Assembly: GCF_030653755.1 (NCBI RefSeq)
Contig: NZ_JAURYU010000046.1
Span: 1 to 64,000 of the forward strand
Direction of reading: 5' to 3'
From: Methylotenera sp.
GTDB lineage: Bacteria > Pseudomonadota > Gammaproteobacteria > Burkholderiales > Methylophilaceae
Length of the DNA stretch: 64,000 bases
The notes below the pieces were generated by a model. The model worked only from the letters and a program-made list of their open reading frames with translations, was not told the origin of the DNA and did no database searches. A program made the translations under genes and the position numbers. Positions 9,149 to 17,859 of the stretch are shown piece by piece; position 1 is the first letter of the stretch; every line of letters begins with the position of its first letter.

Positions 9149-10564
9149 ATGATCAACAGCATGTTAGAAAACCAAAACGCTCCAACCATCACCTTCTTTT
9201 ATACAGATAACTGCGAACGTCAAGCTCTAGAGCCTATAGCGAATGAAGCGAAAATGCGTGGAATTGACGTGCTTTTTAGCACTAACTCAAAGGAGCTTGC
9301 TCAAATTGGGGTGTACTGCGAGCATGCCTGTACGCCAAATGCTGATTTCTCAGTGATTTTGTTACACGATTTAGCACAGCGCCATGATATTTGGCCTAAT
9401 TTTTGGCACTACGAACCTTGGAGCAAGTTTGATATAGGGTGTATTCCTGGGCAATCTTGGGTAGAGCGGTGGCAAAATCAGGCGGATTTTCCGATGGCGC
9501 GCCCAAGGTTGGGTATGTTTGATTTGGGCTGGCCTAAGGCGGACCTTGTATTTAAAGATAGAAGTCGATTTGCTCAAGAAGCACAGAAACTCCGTGAAAC
9601 ATTGGGCTTGAAGTATGAAAAGTCTGTTTTGTATGCGCCCTCTTGGGAAAATCACGGTAAGCAAGATGATTTTGTACAAGCATTTAAAGACTTACCTGTG
9701 AATGTGTTACTTAAGCAAGCGCCTTGGTCAAATAGCTATCCACAGGTGCTTGAAAACATTCGTCAAATGAATGAGCTTCATCAGGGTTGTGCAGAAAATG
9801 TACATATTATAGATGTGGAAGTCAGCATCATGTATTGCTTAAGCTTGGCTGATGTGTTGGTTTCAGATGAATCAAGCGTTTTGACTGAGGCTTTGTTGTT
9901 GGATGTGCCAGGCGTAGCTGTGACTGACTGGCTGATTCCTGACACTATTCCACCACGTCCAGCCAGTGTGCCCTATGATTATGTGACTAAAACTACTAAG
10001 GCCGAGATGCGCCAAGTAGTAGAGGCTATTTTGGCAGAGCCAGAAGCTACACGAACTAAAACACGCCAAGATCGAGATCACCAATTTAGCTATTTGGGTG
10101 AAAGCTCAATTCGTATTATGGATATTATTGAAACGGGTTATGCCAAACGTAACTGGACCGAGCTGGCCTTGCCACACCCGCCGTTGAGGGCTCAGGTTGA
10201 CATTGATCGCATGCATTACCAGCGAGCAGAGCAACTAATTGCAGAAAATCAAATAGCTGAAGGTTTGAGTATTTTATTAGATTTACTTAAAGCAGAAACA
10301 GTGTGCTGGGAAGTTTATAACGATTTAGGTGATTTATCTTTTAAAGACGGCAAAGTGGAAGATGCCATTTTTCTATTACAAAAAGCGATTTCAATTTCAC
10401 CCAAACCTGCTGTCTCACTTTGTAATTTAACAGAAATCTATTGCGCGACTAATCAGCCAGACAAAGCCTTGTCAGCATTATCTCAGTTAAGTCGCTATGT
10501 TCCAATTTCCCAACAGGCTGTATCCTCGATTAGAGCTTGTATGATGGCGCTAATGACTAATTAA
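9149..10564 (+). CDS. TagF-like (CDP-glycerol glycerophosphotransferase family) transferase with C-terminal TPRs
   Basis: The 471-aa protein has a GT-B-like core with VLYAPSWENHGKQDDF (near 160-180), LLKQAPWSNSY, and ADVLVSDESSVLTEALLLDVPGVAV (near 235-260), the pattern of CDP-glycerol:poly(glycerophosphate) glycerophosphotransferases. These enzymes transfer a phospho-alcohol from its CDP derivative to a glycan or polymer. Residues about 350-465 form TPR-like helices (GLSILLDLLKAETVCWEVYNDLGDLSFKDGKVEDAIFLLQKAI). In this operon the donor is more plausibly a CMP-phosphonate than CDP-glycerol. The TPR tail may bind the same acceptor as the OGT. Start alternatives are ATG 9149 and ATG 9161. Confidence 0.75.
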   Translation: MINSMLENQNAPTITFFYTDNCERQALEPIANEAKMRGIDVLFSTNSKELAQIGVYCEHACTPNADFSVILLHDLAQRHDIWPNFWHYEPWSKFDIGCIPGQSWVERWQNQADFPMARPRLGMFDLGWPKADLVFKDRSRFAQEAQKLRETLGLKYEKSVLYAPSWENHGKQDDFVQAFKDLPVNVLLKQAPWSNSYPQVLENIRQMNELHQGCAENVHIIDVEVSIMYCLSLADVLVSDESSVLTEALLLDVPGVAVTDWLIPDTIPPRPASVPYDYVTKTTKAEMRQVVEAILAEPEATRTKTRQDRDHQFSYLGESSIRIMDIIETGYAKRNWTELALPHPPLRAQVDIDRMHYQRAEQLIAENQIAEGLSILLDLLKAETVCWEVYNDLGDLSFKDGKVEDAIFLLQKAISISPKPAVSLCNLTEIYCATNQPDKALSALSQLSRYVPISQQAVSSIRACMMALMTN

Positions 10565-10667
10565 AAAAACGGAAAATGATGAGATGATGAATTTTGAGCA
10601 GTTTTTTCATCATATCAGGTCGTTTGACTTTATAAAAAATATAAATTAAATCACGTGGAGCATCTTA

Positions 10668-12347
10668 ATGAACGCCTATCAGTACAATAGCACAGACAAT
10701 TTTTACCATCGCCCTAACGATGGTGAGTTTGGCTACAAAGATTCTGGGGATGCCCAAAACAGAATTTATAATATTATTCGTGGGGCTAAAGACAGAGGCA
10801 TGTTTTCACCTGAGGTGATGAATCAGGCTTCAGATTGGCCAACTTTTTATCATTTAACCCCTATGCGTGCCAATATTTTGCGCCCATTTTCTAAAGAAAT
10901 TGCAGCAGGACGCACGCTTGAGCTTGGTGCTGGATGTGGCGCTGTCACAAGATTTATCGGAGAGTTAGGCGGCACTGTGGTGGCTGTAGAGGGTAGCCCA
11001 GATCGCGCTAGGATTATTGGTAACCGGTGTGCAGAATTGAAAAATGTGACGGTGATTGCTGATCTAATTCAGAATTTTGAGCCTGAAGAAAAGTTTGATG
11101 TGGTGACACTTATTGGGGTGCTTGAGTATGCACAAGTCTATGTTAATGAGCCAAACCCAATTCAATACTTGTTGAAAGTGGCTAAATCGTTCTTAAAAGA
11201 CAATGGATTGCTCATTATTGCGATTGAAAACCAACTGGGGCTTAAGTACTTATGTGGCTCAGCTGAAGATCACCTTGGTCGCCCTATGGTCGGCATCAAT
11301 GATTCTTATACAGATAAAAGTCCTATTACGTTTGGTCGCGAAGAACTTACAAGCTATATTAAAGAGACTGGTTTTAATTCAGTAGAGCTGTATGTGCCAT
11401 TGCCTGATTATAAAACACCAGTGTCTATTATTTATCCAAAAGGTTTTGAGGATGAAAGCCGATTAGCTGGTTGGGATGTTTCCCCTATTTTAGCGGGGTC
11501 TGCTGTACACGACCGTCAACGTCCAGTGCATCCAACATTTTCATTAGAGTGTGCATGGAGCGTGATTGGACGTAATAAACTGGCGCAAGATTTAGCTAAC
11601 TCATTTTTATTTGCAGCACGTGTAGCACCAGCTAAGCAAATAGAAAGCGTGCTTGCAGCGCATTATGGTAGCCAACGCCCAGCGCAGTTTTCTAAAGAAA
11701 CTCAGTTTATTTTAGATAAAAATAAACTCACCACACAAACAAGAAACGTTGCCAATACAGCACAACTATCAAATGCAACATGGGATATTGGTCCTTATCG
11801 TACAGGTCGCTTATGGTTTGATGAATTGTTGAAGATTATCAATCGTCCAAATTGGCAGTTTGCAGACCTTTTAAATTGGGCAGGCGTGTGGATTGAAGGC
11901 TTAAAAGCGGTAACCCCTGCGCCGAAAAACTCGGCAATTGCAGAGTTGCATCATTTCAATACCTTGTTGCCAGCTAAATATATAGATGCAACGCCAACAA
12001 ACTTTATTGTAGGCAAAGAAGGTAAGGGTGATTTTTTTGATCTAGAGTGGAATTTTTCTACGGCCTTACCAATTGAGTTTATTGTGTTTAGAGGTTTGTT
12101 TTTAACATTACATCGAGTGACAAGCTGTGCACGTCCAGCAGGTGATGTAGCACATAAGTTGTATGATTTAACGATGGAGGTGATGGAGCGCCACGGTTTA
12201 CATGTCGCTGCTGATGATTTAGATCTGTTCTTAGCCATATTCAATGCCTTCCAAAATCAAACACAAGATTTAGATTCAAACGTGATGAATGGCCTTACTG
12301 CAGAACTCGATGTTGCAAAATTACCTATTAGGCAGCTATTTACATAA
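10668..12347 (+). CDS. Large SAM-dependent methyltransferase (unknown substrate)
   Basis: This is a 559-aa protein with a class I methyltransferase domain at about residues 60-220 (RTLELGAGCGAVTRFIGELGGTVVAVEGSPDRA, then FDVVTLIGVLEYAQVY). The remaining ~330 residues are an uncharacterised C-terminal region including FFDLEWNF. It is preceded by GGAG and a 103-bp gap that breaks the tight coupling of the upstream genes. It most likely belongs to the surface-modification cluster. No more specific function can be read from the sequence. Confidence 0.75.
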   Translation: MNAYQYNSTDNFYHRPNDGEFGYKDSGDAQNRIYNIIRGAKDRGMFSPEVMNQASDWPTFYHLTPMRANILRPFSKEIAAGRTLELGAGCGAVTRFIGELGGTVVAVEGSPDRARIIGNRCAELKNVTVIADLIQNFEPEEKFDVVTLIGVLEYAQVYVNEPNPIQYLLKVAKSFLKDNGLLIIAIENQLGLKYLCGSAEDHLGRPMVGINDSYTDKSPITFGREELTSYIKETGFNSVELYVPLPDYKTPVSIIYPKGFEDESRLAGWDVSPILAGSAVHDRQRPVHPTFSLECAWSVIGRNKLAQDLANSFLFAARVAPAKQIESVLAAHYGSQRPAQFSKETQFILDKNKLTTQTRNVANTAQLSNATWDIGPYRTGRLWFDELLKIINRPNWQFADLLNWAGVWIEGLKAVTPAPKNSAIAELHHFNTLLPAKYIDATPTNFIVGKEGKGDFFDLEWNFSTALPIEFIVFRGLFLTLHRVTSCARPAGDVAHKLYDLTMEVMERHGLHVAADDLDLFLAIFNAFQNQTQDLDSNVMNGLTAELDVAKLPIRQLFT

Positions 12348-12370
12348 GCCGCGCTTGATAGGAGTTTTTT

Positions 12371-13375
12371 GTGAAGGTATTAATCATTCGTCTAATGGGG
12401 CTTGGTGATGTTGCGTCTATATTGATTCCAGCTGTTAAAATTATTCAATCTAGCTATCCGCAGGCTAGGATTGATGTGATGACTTTGGGTGCAGGGGTTG
12501 AGCTGATGACCTTGGTACCTGAAGTGAATGCAGTATTGGCCGTTACAAAAGATCAGTGGCCTAGCGATATACACCAAGCTACCGATAGTTTTATGAGTAT
12601 TGCTGATGTCGTCGCTCAACAAGGCTATGACTTAATCATAAATCTTGATACTTGGTTTATGCCTTGTTTTTTAGCGAGTTTTCTTAAAGAGTCAGGATTG
12701 AATGTTCAGGGCAATCTGATTAATCTATCTGTCTCAGACTTATTGCGACAAGTCCAAGCGCAAACATTAGCACAAACTTATTTTCAAACTCCACATCAAT
12801 ATTTAGCCAGCACTTATCCAAAGATGCGTGATTGGACATTGCCATGGTGGAATCAGTACCCCAATGTATCTTACCCTGAGTTTTACTTAAGCCATTGTTG
12901 TGGTTTTGAGCATGCTGTAGATATATCCTTAATGATAGAAGCTGATCATGACTTCAAGTCTCAGGCGGGGGCTAAAAAGATAATAGCGTTATCTTTATCA
13001 GGAAGTAAGGCTAGTAAGCAGTATAAAGATGCCGAAGCATTAACTGTTCAATTAGAACAGGCAGGCTTTTTTGTTTGGAGTCAGTTTGATGGAAGTGTTT
13101 CTATGTTAACAACACTTGGCAGGTTAAAAGTAACGGACTTACTAGTGACGGTTGCTACGTCAACACAATGGTTGGCTAAATTGGTAGGGTGTCCATCTTT
13201 AATGATGCCAGGAGCATTGCCACCTAGTGTTCTGGGTGCAGATTTTGTGGTTGATAAGGTCCAATCCTGCCAATATTGTTATCAAAATCAGTGTGTAGAA
13301 AATAAAAATTTTGCTTGTATGGATATTGCCGTACAGGATGTCGTTAAAAAAGTATTAGGTAGCTTTAAAGTGTGA
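12371..13375 (+). CDS. Glycosyltransferase family 9 (heptosyltransferase-like)
   Basis: The start is GTG with a good ribosome site (AGGAG, 6 nt away). The N-terminal MKVLIIRLMGLGDVASILIPAVKIIQSSYP is the typical GT9 opening. The middle has IIALSLSGSKASKQY, and the acceptor-side loop TVATSTQWLAKLVGCPSLMMPG replaces the usual TxxMHLAxxxxxP. The cysteine-bearing tail CQYCYQNQCVENKNFACM resembles the C-terminus of several GT9 members. The family transfers ADP-heptose or related sugars. Its place just before the flagellin gene suggests a sugar of the same glycan, though an LPS role is possible. Confidence 0.72.
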   Translation: MKVLIIRLMGLGDVASILIPAVKIIQSSYPQARIDVMTLGAGVELMTLVPEVNAVLAVTKDQWPSDIHQATDSFMSIADVVAQQGYDLIINLDTWFMPCFLASFLKESGLNVQGNLINLSVSDLLRQVQAQTLAQTYFQTPHQYLASTYPKMRDWTLPWWNQYPNVSYPEFYLSHCCGFEHAVDISLMIEADHDFKSQAGAKKIIALSLSGSKASKQYKDAEALTVQLEQAGFFVWSQFDGSVSMLTTLGRLKVTDLLVTVATSTQWLAKLVGCPSLMMPGALPPSVLGADFVVDKVQSCQYCYQNQCVENKNFACMDIAVQDVVKKVLGSFKV

Positions 13376-13798
13376 TTTTCAACCCAGATTTTCCATTAGG
13401 ACGCGAAATGATAGCGAGACGATTTTTGAGACAGTTTTTTTGTTTACGAGGGGTTCATAGCCAGCTCTCTGCAAGGTTGAAAGTTTAATTAAACATGTAT
13501 CAATAGATTATAGTGCTTTGTGTTGTATCAGCATGCCGTCATTCAAGCTACTTTGTTTGATGTTCCTCCAAGCCATGATGGGCGCTCACTTTGCAAGGTT
13601 AAGATGACTATTAGTTTAAGGCGTACTGTCAAACAGCGCTAATTTTTAGTGGTTCGTGCAAAGGTCTCTATAAGAATTCACTAAAGATTTTTAAAGTGAG
13701 ACCGTTATCTAAATTGTCGGGATTGCAAATGTCGATAAGAAAAGTAACCTAGAGTGAGTGGTAAAGATTTAAGGTGTAAAAATAAATTAAAAATTTCC
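13376..13798. other. Long non-coding gap upstream of the fliC promoter
   Basis: There is no credible ORF here. It contains a GGTCTC...GAGACC inverted pair around 13660-13710 with an inner TCACT/AGTGA pair, and nothing else that I can interpret. It separates the modification genes from the fliC promoter, so fliC is transcribed independently. Confidence 0.5.
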
Positions 13799-13825
13799 TA
13801 AACTTTTTAAAATCCTTACCGATAA
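13799..13825 (+). promoter_or_regulatory. Sigma-28 promoter of fliC
   Basis: TAAACTTT-N11-ACCGATAA matches the FliA consensus TAAAGTTT-N11-GCCGATAA at 14 of 16 positions with the correct spacing. The predicted transcription start near 13832 leaves an ~80-nt leader before the fliC ATG. Confidence 0.88.
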
Positions 13826-13914
13826 CAGATTTATACAGCGACGCAATTAGAAAAATGCAACGCTACTAGTAATAAGATGTAGTTTGAAATTTATTAAATA
13901 TTAGGAGAACTATC

Positions 13915-14718
13915 ATGGCTTCAGTAATTAACACAAACATTGCGTCATTGAATACACAACGTAGCTTAAGTGCATCACAAGGACAATTAAACACTGCTTT
14001 ACAACGTTTATCATCAGGTCTGCGTATCAATAGCTCTAAAGATGACGCTGCTGGCTTGGCAATTGCAACACGTATGGACTCACAAATTCGTGGGCAACAG
14101 GTTGCTATCCGTAATGCAAACGATGCAATTTCATTTGCACAAACTGCTGAAGGTGGCCTAGCTAAACAAACAGATGCTATTCAACGTATGCGTGAACTAG
14201 CTGTGCAGTCTGCCAATGCTACCAATACGGCTGCCGATCGTACTAATTTGCAAGCAGAGTTTTCTCAATTACAGGCTGAAGTTACCCGCTTAAACACTGC
14301 AACTAAGTTTAATGGAACTGCAGCTTTTGGAAGTGCTGCAAGAGTTTATCAAGTTGGTGCAGACGCTGCGGATACAATTAGTGTAAGTGGTATTACAGCA
14401 ATTACAGGTGCTACAGGTTCGATTGCTTCAGCATCTGGTGCAACCGCTGCAATTACGTCATTGGAGACTGTTTTAGCTACAGTGAATACTAACCGTGCTA
14501 CATTGGGTGCGGTTCAAAATCGTTTTGAATCTGTAGTAAGTAACTTGCAAGTGTCAGTAGAGAATCAGTCAGCAGCTAAATCACGCATCATGGATGCTGA
14601 CTTTGCGGCAGAAACAGCTAACTTGACTCGTGGCCAAATCTTGCAACAAGCAGGTACTGCGATGTTAGCTCAGGCAAATTCATTACCTAACAATGTGTTG
14701 TCATTGTTAAGAGGTTAA
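13915..14718 (+). CDS. fliC: Flagellin
   Basis: Filament subunit, 267 aa, a short flagellin. The D0/D1 N-terminus reads MASVINTNIASLNTQRSLS and includes the TLR5-type stretch LQRLSSGLRINSSKDDAAGLAI. The C-terminus ends SAAKSRIMDADFAAETANLTRGQILQQAGTAMLAQANSLPNNVLSLLRG. Between them is only a small variable part rich in Ala, Gly, Ser and Thr (VSGITAITGATGSIASASGATAA), which would be the surface-exposed part and holds many candidate O-glycosylation residues. Translation starts after TAGGAGAACTATC. It is expressed from the sigma-28 promoter upstream. Confidence 0.97.
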   Translation: MASVINTNIASLNTQRSLSASQGQLNTALQRLSSGLRINSSKDDAAGLAIATRMDSQIRGQQVAIRNANDAISFAQTAEGGLAKQTDAIQRMRELAVQSANATNTAADRTNLQAEFSQLQAEVTRLNTATKFNGTAAFGSAARVYQVGADAADTISVSGITAITGATGSIASASGATAAITSLETVLATVNTNRATLGAVQNRFESVVSNLQVSVENQSAAKSRIMDADFAAETANLTRGQILQQAGTAMLAQANSLPNNVLSLLRG

Positions 14719-14744
14719 GTTTTAGAAATGTAATGCCCTTATCA

Positions 14745-14775
14745 CCCACAGGACTGATCATCCTGTGGGATTTTT
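14745..14775 (+). terminator. Hairpin between fliC and flaG
   Basis: CCCACAGGA-CTGATCA-TCCTGTGGG is a perfect 9-bp stem followed by ATTTTT. The T run leads straight into the flaG ribosome-binding site (AGGAGG), so this may be a leaky terminator or mRNA-stabilising hairpin that keeps flaG below fliC. Confidence 0.65.
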
Positions 14776-14789
14776 AGGAGGATAGAATA

Positions 14790-15173
14790 ATGTTTAATTC
14801 ATCATTAGATGGCTATGGTGCAGTAAAAAATACGGCCGCCGTGCAAAATATTGCCGGGGGCCAAAATGCCATTTTAAAGCCAGCAGGCGCTAAAGCGATT
14901 GATAGATTAGAAAGTGTCAAGCCTGAAATTAGGCAATCTGCTGAAGTTGATAGGGTGGCTTTGGCAAAAGCTGTAGGTAAGCTTAATGAGCTCGTTGCGC
15001 CAGCATTGCAAACAGTTCAATTTACAATGGATGAAGAATCAGATCGGGTGATTGTTCAAGTTGTTGATACTGCGACCGATAAGGTATTAAGGCAAATACC
15101 AAATGAAGAGGTCTTGGCATTTTCTAAAACTTTAGGAAGATTGCAAGGTCTAGTAATAAGAGAGCAAGCTTAA
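14790..15173 (+). CDS. flaG: FlaG family flagellar protein
   Basis: This 127-aa protein has the FlaG domain in its C-terminal half (LQFTMDEESDRVIVQVVDTATDKVLRQIPNEEVLAFSKTLGRLQGLVIREQA is the family pattern). FlaG proteins influence filament length in several bacteria; the mechanism is not settled. It has a strong ribosome site (TAGGAGGATAGAATA) and lies between fliC and fliD, the usual place. Confidence 0.92.
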   Translation: MFNSSLDGYGAVKNTAAVQNIAGGQNAILKPAGAKAIDRLESVKPEIRQSAEVDRVALAKAVGKLNELVAPALQTVQFTMDEESDRVIVQVVDTATDKVLRQIPNEEVLAFSKTLGRLQGLVIREQA

Positions 15174-15196
15174 CTCTTTAATAAGAGGCTTGTTTT
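15165..15196 (+). terminator. Possible terminator overlapping the flaG stop
   Basis: CAAGC and CTCTT (separated by a TTAA bulge) pair with AAGAG-GCTTG around a TAAT loop, followed by TTTT. The bulge includes the flaG stop codon. It is a weak terminator candidate. Confidence 0.35.
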
Positions 15197-15321
15197 GGTG
15201 CTTTATTAAGTAAATGAATTTTTGTTTATAAATTATGCTTGTTGGATTAAATGTATTTGTGTGTTCTATATGTAAAAAAGTGACAAGCATTTAACTAGTA
15301 ATATTAACGAGGAGAATCATT

Positions 15322-17010
15322 ATGGCTACAACTTCAGGAATAGGCTCTGTCCTTGATGTTAATACCATTGTGAGTAACTTGATGAGTGTTGAAAGAGCGC
15401 CTTTAACTAAGGTGGCGACACAAAAAACAGCATATCAATCACAAATTTCAGCGTACGGCGCATTGAAAAGTGCATTGTCTACCTTTCAGACCTCAGTTAG
15501 TGCACTTTCAAGCTTATCAAAATTTAATGCTCAGAGCGTTACTTCAAGTAACACTAGTCTATTAACTGCAACCTCAACTGGTAGTGCGACAGTTGGAAGT
15601 TATGATATTAGCGTTAGCCAGTTAGCTAAATCACAGAAATTGAGCGTAGGCGGATTTTCAAATGTTTCTGATGTTGTTGGCACTGGAAGCTTAACAATTT
15701 CGTTCGGAACCTTTACACCTGAAGTGGCAGATCCATTTGCACCAAGTTCATTTGTCGCAAATTCAGCTAAAACTGATCTTAATATCACCATTGATAGCTC
15801 TAATAACACATTAGCGGGCGTTCGCGACGCGATTAACGCTGCTAATGGCAGTGTTAGCGCTACTATTGTTAATGATGGTACGACTAATAGATTAGTCATT
15901 ACTTCAAAAGACACAGGTGAGGTAAATAGTCTTAAGATTTCAGTATCTGATGATGATGGTAATAATCTAGACGAAACAGGCTTGTCTAGGCTGGCATATG
16001 ATCCACAGGCCGCAGCTGGCAGTGGTAAAAATCTGACATTATTGCAAGATGCTAAAAATGCAATTTTACAAATTGACGGCATTGATATTGTAAAGTCTAG
16101 TAATTCGATTAGCGATGCGATTGATGGAGTTACGCTTAATCTGCTTGGCATCACTTCTGGAAGCGCATTGAGCTTATCAGTAGCAACGAATCAAGATGCG
16201 ATTAAGACTTCAGTAACTGCTTTTGTGGATGCATTTAATAAATTAGACACAGCTTTGCGTAACCTGACAAAGTTTGATGAAACTGGTCAGGCTAATGGTG
16301 CTTTATTGGGTGACTCTACAGCACGCTCTATTATCAATCAAATTAGATCTGTCATGAATACAGCCGTTGCCAATGGCAGTTCATTAAACACGCTTTCACA
16401 GATTGGTGTGAGCTTTCAACGTGACGGTAAACTAAACTTGGATAACACTAAATTTACTAACGCTGTTAATAGTAACTTTAATGACATGGCAAGTTTGTTT
16501 GCAGCTACCGCTAGAGCGACAGATCCTCAGGTCAGTTTTGTGAGTAGCACATCTAAAACACAAGAAGGCACATATGCCATTGAGTTGACTCAGTTTGGTA
16601 CTTTGTTATCAAATGCACAAGGTACAATTAATGGTGCTGCTGCAACAGGCGGTACATCGACTTTAAGAGGTTTGCTAGGCGATGCAAGTGAAGGATTAAC
16701 TATTAATATTGCGGGTGGTGCATTAGGGGCCCGAGGTACTGTAAATTTTAGTCTTGGATATGCAGCTAAGTTAAGTACTTTATTAGATAATTTGCTCAGT
16801 GAAGATGGCATTTTGGCATCCAGAACCGATGGTATTAATAACTCAATCAAGCGTTTGGATACGCAGGCTGAAAGACTCACCTCACGCTTGGCTCTGATTG
16901 AAAGCCGCTATAGAGCACAGTACTCTAGACTTGATGTGTTGTTAACTAGCATGTCCTCTACAAGTAGCTTTCTAAGTCAACAAATAGCTTCTCTTAATAC
17001 AAATAAATAA
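15322..17010 (+). CDS. fliD: Flagellar filament capping protein
   Basis: FliD forms the distal cap that folds flagellin onto the growing filament. The 562-aa protein has the FliD N-terminal domain (GIGSVLDVNTIVSNLMSVERAPLTKV), an internal FliD_C region (FVDAFNKLDTALRNLTKFDETGQANGALLGDSTARSIINQIRSVM) and the C-terminal coiled coil (IKRLDTQAERLTSRLALIESRYRAQYSRLD). Its ribosome site is GAGGAGAATCATT. It is followed closely by its export chaperone genes. Confidence 0.96.
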   Translation: MATTSGIGSVLDVNTIVSNLMSVERAPLTKVATQKTAYQSQISAYGALKSALSTFQTSVSALSSLSKFNAQSVTSSNTSLLTATSTGSATVGSYDISVSQLAKSQKLSVGGFSNVSDVVGTGSLTISFGTFTPEVADPFAPSSFVANSAKTDLNITIDSSNNTLAGVRDAINAANGSVSATIVNDGTTNRLVITSKDTGEVNSLKISVSDDDGNNLDETGLSRLAYDPQAAAGSGKNLTLLQDAKNAILQIDGIDIVKSSNSISDAIDGVTLNLLGITSGSALSLSVATNQDAIKTSVTAFVDAFNKLDTALRNLTKFDETGQANGALLGDSTARSIINQIRSVMNTAVANGSSLNTLSQIGVSFQRDGKLNLDNTKFTNAVNSNFNDMASLFAATARATDPQVSFVSSTSKTQEGTYAIELTQFGTLLSNAQGTINGAAATGGTSTLRGLLGDASEGLTINIAGGALGARGTVNFSLGYAAKLSTLLDNLLSEDGILASRTDGINNSIKRLDTQAERLTSRLALIESRYRAQYSRLDVLLTSMSSTSSFLSQQIASLNTNK

Positions 17011-17028
17011 TAGTAAAAAGGTGTTGTC

Positions 17029-17508
17029 ATGTTTGGACTAAACCAAAAAGGTGTTAATGGATACGCAAAAGTCAGTATTGAGACTGGTGTGTTGGCAGCG
17101 AGCCCTGTAAGGTTGATTGTAATGCTTTATGATGGGGCGATTACTGCTTGTCATAGTGCCATTGGGTCTATGCAGCGTAAAGAAATTGAGCAAAAGGGCG
17201 CAATGCTGTCAAGAGCCATCATGATTATTGAGAGTGGTTTAAGGCTGAGTTTAGATAAAAAAGCGGGTGGTGAAATTGCTGAAAGTTTAGATGCGCTATA
17301 TGTTTATATGAGTGGTAGATTGGCTTCTGCTAATGTGCGTAATCAACCAGAGCAGGTGCAGGAAGTGATTAAATTGTTGCTAGATTTGAAAAGTGCATGG
17401 GAGGCTATTGATGCTAATAAAGCAACAGCTCAAGTGCTTAATCAAGTAAAAAGCAATCAGCAAGGTGTTAGTGTTGCGCAAAACTATGCGTATCAGCCTA
17501 AAGTTTAG
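17029..17508 (+). CDS. fliS: Flagellin export chaperone FliS
   Basis: FliS binds the C-terminus of flagellin and prevents premature polymerisation. The N-terminal YAKVSIETGVLAASPVRLIVMLYDGAITACHSA is the family signature. The 159-aa length is longer than the usual ~130 aa because of a C-terminal extension. It lies 18 bp after fliD. Confidence 0.95.
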   Translation: MFGLNQKGVNGYAKVSIETGVLAASPVRLIVMLYDGAITACHSAIGSMQRKEIEQKGAMLSRAIMIIESGLRLSLDKKAGGEIAESLDALYVYMSGRLASANVRNQPEQVQEVIKLLLDLKSAWEAIDANKATAQVLNQVKSNQQGVSVAQNYAYQPKV

Positions 17509-17523
17509 TGAGGGACTAAAGTA

Positions 17524-17847
17524 ATGGAATATCAAAATACTATTCAGCTCTATGAAGCGGTTGCGAAGATTATGCAGCAAATGTTGCACGCAGCAAAAAC
17601 GGAAGATTGGGAAAAGTTAACAGAGCTTGAGGCTTTTTGTGCGCAACATGTTGCCACACTTAAAACAATTGAGGATGCACAGCCGTTACCAACTGAGGCG
17701 TTAAATCGTAAGGTGGCAAGTATCAAAAGTATCCTTGCTGATGATCGCGAAATTCGAAATTTAATCTCACCATGGATGGCAAGATTGAATGCGTTGATGA
17801 ATAATAATCAAACGGAAAGAAGACTGACGCAAGCTTACAGTCAGTAA
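17524..17847 (+). CDS. fliT: FliT-like flagellar chaperone
   Basis: This small helical protein of 107 aa follows fliS by 15 bp. FliT-type proteins chaperone FliD. Sequence conservation is low, and the call rests on size, helical content (YEAVAKIMQQMLHAAKTEDWEKLTELEAFCAQHV) and position in the fliD-fliS-fliT order. Confidence 0.75.
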   Translation: MEYQNTIQLYEAVAKIMQQMLHAAKTEDWEKLTELEAFCAQHVATLKTIEDAQPLPTEALNRKVASIKSILADDREIRNLISPWMARLNALMNNNQTERRLTQAYSQ

Positions 17848-17859
17848 CTTCAATGCTAT

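Noticed and set aside
10584-10613. ATGATGAA...TTCATCAT inverted repeat before the large methyltransferase as a terminator
   Set aside because: Low-GC stem, 14-nt loop, and no T tract after it in the direction of transcription; left uninterpreted.
15600-16154. 184-aa minus-strand ORF inside fliD
   Set aside because: Antisense frame of a well-conserved gene; composition reflects complementary codons only.
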